A DNA stretch of 12,734 nt from Rhizobium leguminosarum (GTDB lineage: Bacteria; Pseudomonadota; Alphaproteobacteria; Rhizobiales; Rhizobiaceae): contig NZ_LWBS01000007.1 in the NCBI RefSeq assembly GCF_001652265.1, forward strand, positions 1 to 12,734, written 5' to 3'. Each line of letters starts with the position of its first letter. The stretch's first letter is position 1. The translations under genes were made by a program, and so were the position numbers. Under the pieces are notes generated by a model. That model worked only from the letters and a program-made list of their open reading frames with translations. It had not been told where the DNA came from and ran no database searches. Below, in pieces: positions 6,497-12,734 of the stretch.

Positions 6497-7063
6497 TTGG
6501 GACGCCACGATCAAAGGCGCCCGGAGGCCGAGCGACTAATAGCGAACATCTTCAGGGTCTCCTACGGCGCGAACGTCACCGACTTCCCTCAAATGGTTGT
6601 CGCGCGAATGGACGAGCATGGCCATTGTATCTGCGCCGCAGGCCTTCGTTTGGCGTCGGACGGGTTCTTTTCCGAACGCTACCTCGACCGTCCCGTTGAG
6701 GAAATGATTGGGATGATTTCGGGGAAATATGTCGATCGGAGCCGGATCTTCGAAGTGTCTTCGCTCGCAAGCAGGCGGCCCAGCCACACAGCGTCTTTCA
6801 TCTTCGATATCATCCGGCACGGACAGGACAACGGGTTCGAATGGTCCTTCTTCACGCTCACTCGGCGATTTTCCCTGATGCTGACCCGGATCGGCATCGC
6901 ACCTCACTTTTTGGGGGGCGCCGACAGACGACGGGTCCCCCACTATCGAAGCTGGGGCAGCTATTACGATCAACATCCGTCGGTCTTCGCCCTGCCGAAC
7001 CCCCAGAAATCCTATCCATTCGCCATCCCTCCAAAGGAGAGCAGCCATGCGTTTTCTCTTTGA
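6497..7063 (+). CDS. Thermostable-haemolysin-family protein (GNAT-like fold suspected)
   Basis: The 188-residue protein matches, from memory, the thermostable haemolysin family. Characteristic segments are FRVSYGANVTDFPQMVVAR near the start, CAAGLRLASDGFFSERYLDR at about 45-65, IFEVSSLAS at 84-92, GFEWSFFTLTRRF at 113-125 and WGSYYDQHP at 153-161. Despite the family name there is no signal peptide or pore-like segment, so it is probably cytoplasmic. The arrangement of a G-x-R strand, an acidic E/D pair and an EV..LA strand resembles acyl-transfer proteins such as LuxI-type synthases, so an acyltransferase role is an inference. The TTG at 6497 is the only usable start that keeps the N-terminal helix, because the frame is open only from 6422. 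No clear ribosome binding site is seen. It overlaps the next gene by 17 bp. Confidence 0.7.
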   Translation: MGRHDQRRPEAERLIANIFRVSYGANVTDFPQMVVARMDEHGHCICAAGLRLASDGFFSERYLDRPVEEMIGMISGKYVDRSRIFEVSSLASRRPSHTASFIFDIIRHGQDNGFEWSFFTLTRRFSLMLTRIGIAPHFLGGADRRRVPHYRSWGSYYDQHPSVFALPNPQKSYPFAIPPKESSHAFSL

Positions 7064-8510
7064 TGCTATCGATCGTGAAGCCAGCTTGCATCCGCACGCC
7101 ATCGCAATCTCAGACGATGCCGAGGCGATGTCCTGGGCAGATTTAGGCAACGCCATATCCAACGCGGCGCGCTGGATGGGTTCCAAAGGTCCGACCATTG
7201 GTTTGCTCATGCCGAATGGCCTGACTTATGTGGTTGCGATGCTCGCTGCCGCGCGTCTTGGCAAGAGGTTGGTGCCCCTTCCTCTGTTTTTCAGTGATGC
7301 GCAGCTTCGACAGATCGTCAAGGATGCGACGGTCAACGACGTTGTAAGCGTGGACGGTTATGCCGGGCGGGCTTTGGGGCTAGGGGTCAGCACCTATGTC
7401 TTTTCCCATGACCGCGGCCCAAGCTTTGCCTGTGAGCCGAAAGAGAGCTTCTCCCTTGTCATCTACACGTCGGGCAGCAGCGGAACACCCAAGGGTGTCG
7501 TTCATACAACCCGCCAGATCGAAACCGTCGTACGGGGTCTCGCAACGGCAAGCCTGGCCACAAGCGACGATCGATACCTCTCCGTGCTTCCCCTTCCAAT
7601 GCTGCTCGAGACGATCTGCGGCGTTCTTCTGCCGCTCTTCTGCGGAGCAAGAACACATTTCGCCGGGTCGACGGCGGAGAGGATCGGCAACGGCGATGCA
7701 ACGGGACTGGCCGATGTCATTGCTATTAACCAGCCGACAGCAACCGTGCTGGTACCGCAGCTTCTTCGCCACCTGATCTACGAGCTGAAGGCGACGGACA
7801 CACCTCCACCCGCATCGCTTCGCTTCGTCGCGGTCGGCGGCGCTGCCATCCCCCGAGCAGTCCTCGGACTGGCCCAACAGATGGGAATTCCAGTCTTTGA
7901 AGGTTACGGTCTGTCCGAATGCTGCTCGGTTGTCGCACTCAACCGGCCGAACGCCTGTCGGACGGGGTCTGTCGGCACGCCGCTCGATGGTGTTTCAGTC
8001 GAGATCGACCACGGCGAGATCGTCGTCTCCGGCCCGAGTGTCATGGCCGGCTATCTCACAGGAGAGGAAGTGAATCAGGTCTGGCGGACAGGCGATCTCG
8101 GCGAGATGGACGAGGAGGGTTTTTTGACCATCCATGGCCGCAAGGACAGTGTCATCGTTACCTCCTTTGGCCGGAATGTCAGCCCCGAATGGGTTGAGAG
8201 AGCGCTTATGGGCGATCCACGGATCGCACTGGCGGTCGTCTCGGGCGCCGGCGAGCCGACACTCGGCGCTCTCCTTATTCTGTCGCCGGTTGGTGAGCCC
8301 TGGGCCGCTCACGCTTCCTCAGAAGAAATCCGGGCAGCGGTAGCCGCGCTCTGTTCCTCCATTCCCGACTATGCCGTGCCCAAGAGGATCATGACTCTGT
8401 CGATGCGGGACGCGGTTGCATCAATGCTCGTTACCAACAACGGCCGGATCATTCGATGCCGCGCTGCCGACCAGCTCAATCACCGCAAACCACTGATCGC
8501 CGCCGAATAG
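7047..8510 (+). CDS. AMP-dependent acyl/aryl-acid synthetase-like enzyme
   Basis: This 487-residue member of the ANL adenylating superfamily would activate a carboxylic acid as acyl-AMP and then pass it to CoA or another acceptor. Visible motifs, in order, are the P-loop YTSGSSGTPKG (140-150), EGYGLSE (285-291), the TGD motif WRTGD (346-350) and the hinge GRKD (364-367). The family's adenylation lysine in the final GK motif is replaced: the sequence reads NNGRIIR, with Arg466. At 487 residues it is slightly shorter than typical acyl-CoA synthetases. The start is well supported by AAGGAG seven bases before the ATG at 7047. It overlaps the upstream gene by 17 bp, indicating translational coupling. 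The substrate is unknown. Confidence 0.88.
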   Translation: MRFLFDAIDREASLHPHAIAISDDAEAMSWADLGNAISNAARWMGSKGPTIGLLMPNGLTYVVAMLAAARLGKRLVPLPLFFSDAQLRQIVKDATVNDVVSVDGYAGRALGLGVSTYVFSHDRGPSFACEPKESFSLVIYTSGSSGTPKGVVHTTRQIETVVRGLATASLATSDDRYLSVLPLPMLLETICGVLLPLFCGARTHFAGSTAERIGNGDATGLADVIAINQPTATVLVPQLLRHLIYELKATDTPPPASLRFVAVGGAAIPRAVLGLAQQMGIPVFEGYGLSECCSVVALNRPNACRTGSVGTPLDGVSVEIDHGEIVVSGPSVMAGYLTGEEVNQVWRTGDLGEMDEEGFLTIHGRKDSVIVTSFGRNVSPEWVERALMGDPRIALAVVSGAGEPTLGALLILSPVGEPWAAHASSEEIRAAVAALCSSIPDYAVPKRIMTLSMRDAVASMLVTNNGRIIRCRAADQLNHRKPLIAAE

Positions 8511-8549
8511 GGCGAGCCCAACAATCAATGACCCAAAGAGGAAATGATC

Positions 8550-9218
8550 ATGACTTTCTATGACCGCTTGCAGGCTGAGACAGCCGAGGAACGTGAGGCC
8601 TTCTTCCGCATCCCGATCGTGGAGCAGAGCGTAACCAGCGGCGCTAGCCGGGAGACTTATCTGGCCTTCCTGGAACAGGCCTATAATCATGTGCGTCATA
8701 CATTCCCGCTTCTCGCGCTGGCAGCATCCCGCACGCAAGACGAGCGCTACCAGGATGCGCTTGTCGAATATATGGAAGAAGAGCGAGGGCACGAGAAGTG
8801 GATCCTGAACGATATCACCGCACTCGGTGGCAACGCCTCAGAAGTCGTTGCCGGTCAAGGCGGCATGGCCTGCAGGATAATGGTCGGATATGCGTATTTT
8901 GCGATCGAGCGTATCAGCCCCTATGCCATGCTTGGAACTGTCCATGTGTTGGAAGGCCTGTCGGTTCTTCTGGCGGATCGCGTCGCCGATACCCTCAAGT
9001 CACAATATGGACTCAAGGACGACAGCGGCTTTTCCTACCTGCGCTCGCATGGTTCCCTCGACCAGGAGCATGTTGCCTTCTTCCGGGAGATGATCAATGG
9101 CTTTACCGACAAGGCCGTGCAGGATCTGATCATCGAGCAGTCGAAGGTTTTCTATCGCCTTTACAGCGCAATCTTCCATGAACTCGGCGGGGAGACGACC
9201 ATTGCCCGGGCCGCTTGA
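8550..9218 (+). CDS. Heme-oxygenase-like / TenA-type iron-containing oxidase
   Basis: The 222-residue all-helical protein has the pattern of the iron-containing redox (TenA-like, heme-oxygenase-like diiron) family. Candidate metal ligands are Glu42 and His47 (FLEQAYNH), Glu78 and His81 (EERGHE), Glu135 in HVLEG, and Asp171 and His174 (SLDQEHVAFF). Relatives with such ligands include UndA-type and other diiron oxidases that cleave or oxidise acyl or amino-acid substrates. Thiaminase-type TenA proteins lack the metal set. The context is an acyl-AMP ligase before it and a dehydrogenase after it, which argues for oxidising an activated or tethered substrate. An earlier ATG at 8544 exists, but the GAGG at 8538-8541 sits at proper distance from 8550. 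The gap to the ligase is 39 bp. Confidence 0.78.
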   Translation: MTFYDRLQAETAEEREAFFRIPIVEQSVTSGASRETYLAFLEQAYNHVRHTFPLLALAASRTQDERYQDALVEYMEEERGHEKWILNDITALGGNASEVVAGQGGMACRIMVGYAYFAIERISPYAMLGTVHVLEGLSVLLADRVADTLKSQYGLKDDSGFSYLRSHGSLDQEHVAFFREMINGFTDKAVQDLIIEQSKVFYRLYSAIFHELGGETTIARAA

Positions 9219-10029
9219 CGGTCACCGAATCCTGGTGACGGGCGCCGGTTCCGGTATCGGGCGAGCGCTCGCCATCGAAGCATCGAAGCGCGGCGCAAGC
9301 CTCTGCCTTTGCGGGCGACGCAGCGAGCCGCTTTTTGAAACACGCGCACAGCTTGATCCGCGCAGTGCGCATCTTATTGTCGCAGCCGATATCGCCAGCG
9401 AAACCGGGCGAGTCCGGGTGGCTGATCATATTGCAGCCTCCTGGGGAGCGCTGGATCTGCTCGTCAACAATGCCGGTGTGATCAAAGCCGGTAGGTTGGA
9501 AGACATGGGCGCGGACGAGATCGTCGAGATGATGGCGACGAATATAACCGGTCCGATCCTCCTGACGCGTGAGCTCATGGGCCTGCTGACGATGGGGCGG
9601 GCGCCACGCATCGTCAACGTCGGCTCGATGCTCGGCGAAATCCCGTTCAGCAATTTCGCCGCCTACTCTGCGTCTAAAGCCGCGATGAAAGGCTTTTCGG
9701 TCGCGATGCGTCGCGAGCTGATGGTCAGGAACATCGGCGTCACCTATGCGACCCCTCGCACGACCGCGACACAGAGCGTCGCGCAACACGCAACGGGTGG
9801 CAAAGTCGATAGCCCTGAGCGTGTCGCAGCACGGATTTGGGGTGGCGTTCAGCGTCAGCAGGATCATGTATATCCTTCGATGACCGAGAGGCTGTTCATG
9901 CTTCTGCAGATGGTCGCGCCAAAGACCGTGGACCGAGCCGTCACGACGATCGTCAACTCGGTTGCATCGATGCCGCCAAATACACAGCAGAAAAAACGAA
10001 GCGAGGTACAATCTCATGCGCGTCACTAA
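9202..10029 (+). CDS. Short-chain dehydrogenase/reductase (SDR)
   Basis: This is a classical SDR with the nucleotide-binding motif TGAGSGIG near the start, the NNAG motif (LLVNNAGVIKAG), a catalytic Ser in NVGSMLG and the catalytic pair YSASK. It would reduce or oxidise a carbonyl or alcohol with NAD(P). The TTG at 9202 is preferred because GGGGAG at 9189-9194 lies 7 bases upstream and the product then starts 9-10 residues before the first beta strand. The upstream ATG at 9178 has no ribosome binding site and would add eight residues. With the TTG start it overlaps the oxidase gene by 17 bp, and its own end overlaps the next gene by 14 bp. Its substrate is presumably the product of the upstream ligase and oxidase. 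Confidence 0.88.
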   Translation: MPGPLDGHRILVTGAGSGIGRALAIEASKRGASLCLCGRRSEPLFETRAQLDPRSAHLIVAADIASETGRVRVADHIAASWGALDLLVNNAGVIKAGRLEDMGADEIVEMMATNITGPILLTRELMGLLTMGRAPRIVNVGSMLGEIPFSNFAAYSASKAAMKGFSVAMRRELMVRNIGVTYATPRTTATQSVAQHATGGKVDSPERVAARIWGGVQRQQDHVYPSMTERLFMLLQMVAPKTVDRAVTTIVNSVASMPPNTQQKKRSEVQSHARH

Positions 10030-10684
10030 GTTCAGATCGTTTGCCGCGTTCGGCATTCTCGCCCTGGCGGCTTTGACCCAGACGGCACGGGCAGACGACA
10101 TCTCTGCCATGAACGCCGACGTGGCCAAAGTCCGCAGCCAGTGGGAAACGCTCAAGTTCACCATGCGCGAGGGCACAAAGCAGACTGCATTGATGGATGA
10201 GCTTGGGAAGCAAGCCGACGATCTCCCGAAAAAATACCCCCATCATGCTGAAGCATTGATCTGGGACGGGATCATCACCAGCGAACGGGCGTCCATGGCA
10301 AGCGCGTTTTCCGCACTCGGCCTTGCCAGACAGGCGCGCGATCTTCTGGAAGAGGCCTACAAGCTCGATCCCAAGGTTCTCGATGCCGGCGCGCCGACAA
10401 GCCTTGCCGTTCTGTACTATCGTGTTCCAGGCTTTCCGCTCGGTTTCGGCGACAAGAACAAGGCGCGTCAGCTCCTGGAAGAGGCAGTCCGTACGGCGCC
10501 GAACAGCCTCGATGCCGAATATTTCTACGGCGATTTCCTCTATGAGCAGAAGGACTACGAGCACGCACAGAGCGTGCTGGAACAGGCCCTAAAAATCCCG
10601 GCTGATCCGAACCGACCGCTTTGGGATCATAATCGCCGGCTGGTGATCGAGCAGCTGATCGGCAAGGTCAAGGCAAAAGCATGA
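10016..10684 (+). CDS. Secreted helical-repeat protein, TRAP-associated TatT-like
   Basis: The 222-residue product begins with a Sec signal peptide: basic MRVTKFR, a hydrophobic core to about residue 20, then the cleavage motif ARA at 24-26 before DD. The mature part is made of helical repeats, for example LLEEAYKLDP and LLEEAVRTAPNSLDAEYFYG, in the style of tetratricopeptide or TatT proteins. TatT is known as a periplasmic partner of TRAP-type transporters. No transporter gene is seen here, so it may instead bind or help export or assemble the operon's product. The ATG at 10016 has GAGGT at 10003-10007. It overlaps the SDR by 14 bp and joins the next gene through ATGA. Confidence 0.72.
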   Translation: MRVTKFRSFAAFGILALAALTQTARADDISAMNADVAKVRSQWETLKFTMREGTKQTALMDELGKQADDLPKKYPHHAEALIWDGIITSERASMASAFSALGLARQARDLLEEAYKLDPKVLDAGAPTSLAVLYYRVPGFPLGFGDKNKARQLLEEAVRTAPNSLDAEYFYGDFLYEQKDYEHAQSVLEQALKIPADPNRPLWDHNRRLVIEQLIGKVKAKA

Positions 10685-11334
10685 GCGCAAACATCGAGCG
10701 CAATGAATTCTGGGCGAACGCCGGACGCCAACTCAGGCGTCCGCGTGGAAAGCTCGGCTGGGTTCTTGGTCACCTGATGTCGGTGATCAACTGGAAGCCT
10801 TATCAGCTCGCAATTGGAAAATTGGAGATCAGTGCGAGCGACGCCGTGCTGGAATTGGGCTTCGGCTCTGGACGAGGCCTCAAATATCTCCTTGAGCTTG
10901 TCCCGAGCGGGACGGTAGCAGCAGTCGATCATTCGGACGTCATGCTAGACATGGCGCGGCGCAAGAACGCGGATGCGGTCCGATCGCATCGCCTGCTGCT
11001 TCACCAGGGCAGTTTTTCCCCATTGCCCTACGCGAACGATTCCTTCGACCACATCGTCCTTGTAAACGTCACGTATTTCTTCGATCGGGCCGGTTGCGAC
11101 ATGGGCGAATGCTATCGTGTCCTCAAGCCGGGCGGACAGGTCGTCGTCTACGTCACGGAACGGAAGACCATGGAGACGTGGCCATTCTGCGAGAACCAGA
11201 CGCACAGAACGTTCGATCGGGCAGATGCCGTCAAAATGATGAAGGAGGCGGGGTTTCCGTTTTGGCATGTTGCTAGTGAAAACGTCACCTTACCCTTTGG
11301 CATCCATGGGCTGATCATCACCGCCATGAAGTAA
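10681..11334 (+). CDS. SAM-dependent methyltransferase (class I)
   Basis: The 217-residue protein has motif I VLELGFGSGRG (56-66), an acidic residue after strand 2 (AAVDHS, Asp83), a central strand FDHIVLVNVTYFF and the LKPGG turn at 148-152. These are standard for Methyltransf_11/UbiE-like enzymes acting on small molecules. Its start codon overlaps the stop of the TatT-like gene (ATGA), so it is translationally coupled. It is the last gene of the operon. It would add a methyl group, perhaps to the carboxylate or an oxygen of the product. The substrate is not evident from sequence. Confidence 0.88.
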   Translation: MSANIERNEFWANAGRQLRRPRGKLGWVLGHLMSVINWKPYQLAIGKLEISASDAVLELGFGSGRGLKYLLELVPSGTVAAVDHSDVMLDMARRKNADAVRSHRLLLHQGSFSPLPYANDSFDHIVLVNVTYFFDRAGCDMGECYRVLKPGGQVVVYVTERKTMETWPFCENQTHRTFDRADAVKMMKEAGFPFWHVASENVTLPFGIHGLIITAMK

Positions 11335-11354
11335 GTGCGGTTGAGTTCTTGATT

Positions 11355-11368
11355 CTTGTCAGGACAAG
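11355..11368. terminator. Weak hairpin between convergent genes
   Basis: CTTGTC, AG and GACAAG form a short inverted repeat between the methyltransferase and kinase genes, touching the kinase stop. There is no strong T run on either side. It could serve both converging transcripts. Confidence 0.25.
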
Positions 11369-12336
11369 GCGCCAAACATCATGGTGGCGCAAGCCCCTCG
11401 TTTATCCCGGTTTGACAGAAGGAGTCGGCCGTTATGGGCTATCATCGTCTCGGAGACGATTTTCAGGCCGAGCCCAAGCCCTTCGGCCCTGTCTCCCTGC
11501 TCAGTCATGAGCTGATCGCCTTCGAGGCGGCTGGCCGCAAAGCCGCAACCCTGATCTTTAACGGAGATACCCGCCTTGAACACGTCCAAACTGACCAAAC
11601 CGCCGGGAGGGCTATGGCGGATCGCGTTCTCGATCAGGTTTCGCAGTGCTCTAAACAGGTAGTCATACGCGCCGGCGACGACGACCGGCGTATCGGGGGT
11701 GTCGAGCTCAAGCCGTCGGCCCGCTTGTACGACCATCGGCGCCATGAAGCGCGCGACAGTCGAGGACAATTCACCGAGATCGACGAGATCTTGGGCTTCA
11801 TAGTGGATAGTTCCAACCCTGACGCGATCAACGAGCTGGGTGATCACCCTTTCCATTCCAACAAAGTCGGCCTCTATGTCGCGGGCCGCGCTGTGGGGAA
11901 GGAGCGCCACACGAGCTTTCGCTATGGCCAGCGGCGTGCGCAACTCATGGGCCAGGTGGCCGGCGAACTGGTCCATGGCCAGAAAGCCGATCTGAAGGCG
12001 ATCAAGCGCACCATTAACAGAGCGCACGAGAGCAAGCACGTCATTCGGCATGCGCCCCTCGGTCAGCCGGTTCGTCATGCTCGAAGGCTCAATCTGAGAG
12101 GCTTCCTCAGCTGCTAGCCGCAACGGACGAAGCGTGATCGACAGGGTCACGACATTGGCAAGCAGCAAAAACAGGATGAATGGGATCCATAACCAGGCGA
12201 TATCGCCGACGAACTCTTCCAGGACCGTATCGAAGACAATGTGCTGGCGCGGGAATGCAATCTGGACGGCCATTACACTCGCAACACCATCTACAGGTGC
12301 CGAGACGCCGAACAACGGTCTTCCAGGTGTTGTCAC
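11359..12336 (-). CDS. Sensor histidine kinase, N-terminally truncated by an IS6 element
   Basis: The 325-residue product has one membrane helix at about 46-67, then a HAMP-like stretch, the H box FAGHLAHELRTPLA with His130, the N box NLIENAIRH at 233-241, and the ATP-binding motifs DQGCGF (261-266) and GLGLGL (286-291). It resembles TctE/QseC-type kinases, which are about 450 residues with two membrane helices around a periplasmic sensor. Here the first helix and most of the sensor domain are gone. The start GTG (12336-12334) lies inside the terminal repeat of the right IS6 element, so the first three codons are insertion-sequence DNA. The response regulator gene, usually upstream of the kinase, is missing. 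The catalytic core is complete, so a constitutive or unregulated kinase remains possible. The gene is convergent with the operon. Confidence 0.88.
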   Translation of the reverse strand: MTTPGRPLFGVSAPVDGVASVMAVQIAFPRQHIVFDTVLEEFVGDIAWLWIPFILFLLLANVVTLSITLRPLRLAAEEASQIEPSSMTNRLTEGRMPNDVLALVRSVNGALDRLQIGFLAMDQFAGHLAHELRTPLAIAKARVALLPHSAARDIEADFVGMERVITQLVDRVRVGTIHYEAQDLVDLGELSSTVARFMAPMVVQAGRRLELDTPDTPVVVAGAYDYLFRALRNLIENAIRHSPPGGLVSLDVFKAGISVKDQGCGFAASRLEGDQLMTEQGDRAEGLGLGLKIVSETMIAHNGRLLLSNRDKRGACATMMFGALS

Positions 12337-12342
12337 GTTAAG
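12326..12342. repeat. IS6 terminal inverted repeat (right element)
   Basis: GGTGTTGTCACGTTAAG matches the reverse complement of 105-121 at 15 of 17 positions. It provides the start codon and first codons of the truncated kinase gene. Confidence 0.75.
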
Positions 12343-12378
12343 TTTCTCTGGCTGGAAAGGTCAGCGGCTCGTGGATAT

Positions 12379-12734
12379 TCAGGCGACACAGGCCGCAATT
12401 TTCCATGCATCGAAAGCTTCGAGCCGATGGTAGCGAATTGTTTGCGCGGCGCGGCGACGGGACGGAACTGAAAAGCAATTGCGGGTCGCTGAGTGCATGG
12501 AGACGAACCGTTGCAACGTGCCTGGTGACCGGTGGCCTTGCATGGTTCGTTCCCGTTTTCGAAACGGCAGATGGCTGTTCTCGGCCCGATTATTGAGACC
12601 CTTGTGCGACCAATGGTCAAGGCCGGGTGCCACTTCCGCCTTTGCTGCACCGTAGGAGCGGAGCTTATCGGTGATGATCCGTTTGGGAGCAAAGCCATAG
12701 CGCTTCATTAACGCCACCAGCACGCGCTTCGCTG
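12379..12734 (-). CDS. IS6-family transposase, C-terminal part
   Basis: The frame is open from the right edge to the stop at 12379. It contains the second Asp of the DDE triad in RIITDKLRSY and the Glu in NNRAENSH, followed by FRKRERTMQ and the C-terminal segment YHRLEAFDAWKIAACVA. The first Asp lies beyond the window. The sequence is related to, but clearly different from, the middle copy (for example YGAAKAEVAPGLDHW against YSAAKAELIPGVEHR), so the two are different IS6 members. No frameshift is seen in the visible part. Confidence 0.87.
   Translation of the reverse strand, partial: AKRVLVALMKRYGFAPKRIITDKLRSYGAAKAEVAPGLDHWSHKGLNNRAENSHLPFRKRERTMQGHRSPGTLQRFVSMHSATRNCFSVPSRRRAAQTIRYHRLEAFDAWKIAACVA

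Larger units (their letters stand above)
12326..12734 (-). mobile_element. IS6-family insertion sequence, partial (runs off right edge)
   Basis: The inner end is the repeat GGTGTTGTCACGTTAAG at 12326-12342. Within it lies the C-terminal end of a leftward transposase, with 37 bp between its stop and the end of this repeat. The transposase orientation equals that of the left element. No 8-bp target duplication can be tested because the far end is outside the window. Confidence 0.82.

Noticed and set aside
6536..7210. Minus-strand open frame of 224 codons
   Set aside because: It is a shadow of the haemolysin-family gene and the ligase start, which have family motifs and a good ribosome binding site.
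9130..10176. Long minus-strand open frame of 348 codons
   Set aside because: It lies opposite the oxidase and SDR genes, has Arg/His-rich low-information sequence and no motif. The plus-strand genes have clear catalytic motifs.
11434..12117. Plus-strand open frame of 227 codons
   Set aside because: It is antisense to the histidine kinase, whose H, N and G boxes are unambiguous.
1..12734. CRISPR array, tRNA, rRNA, origin of replication
   Set aside because: No regularly spaced repeats, cloverleaf sequence, ribosomal sequence or iteron cluster was seen on reading.

Overview
The window looks like an accessory, probably plasmid-borne, segment from an alphaproteobacterium of the Rhizobium/Agrobacterium type. 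The reasons are GC-rich coding sequence, a subtilase/AAA-ATPase pair of the kind known from Ti plasmids (ietAS), a relic of the rhizobial SRAP (YedK/HMCES-like) family, and three pieces of IS6-family insertion sequences. No rRNA, tRNA, CRISPR array or core housekeeping gene was seen.

Layout. An IS6-family element enters from the left: its terminal inverted repeat ends at about 121 and its transposase N-terminus reads leftward from 59. Next comes a leftward unit of ietA (AAA ATPase, 3881-2892), ietS (subtilisin-like protease, 2880-541) and possibly a small third gene (535-212). From about 3.9 to 5.0 kb lies a scrap zone: a broken SRAP gene (4382-4125), about 450 bp without a recognised gene but with two palindromes, and a 63-codon rightward gene ending in a perfect hairpin. 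A complete but probably dead IS6-family element follows (5036-5865), then an unrecognised decayed reading frame.

From about 6.5 to 11.3 kb runs a tight rightward operon of six genes: a thermostable-haemolysin-family protein, an acyl-AMP ligase-like protein, a heme-oxygenase-like (TenA/diiron type) oxidase, a short-chain dehydrogenase, a secreted TatT-like helical-repeat protein and a SAM methyltransferase. Gaps are short or negative throughout (overlaps of 17, 17, 14 and 4 bp and one gap of 39 bp). I infer that it activates, oxidises, reduces and possibly methylates a carboxylic acid to make a small molecule. No product is assigned.

Convergent to the operon is a sensor histidine kinase (12336-11359). 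Its 5' end is cut by another IS6-family element, whose terminal repeat supplies the new GTG start. That element runs off the right end.

The two outer IS6 elements have their transposases in the same orientation, and the ends facing the cargo carry near-identical inverted repeats. The cargo of about 12.2 kb therefore looks like a pseudo-compound (IS26-style) mobile segment joining an anti-phage/plasmid-stability module to a metabolite operon. The most novel part is the six-gene operon. The best-supported structural findings are the kinase decapitated by the IS, the dead middle IS6, and the frameshifted and deleted SRAP gene.
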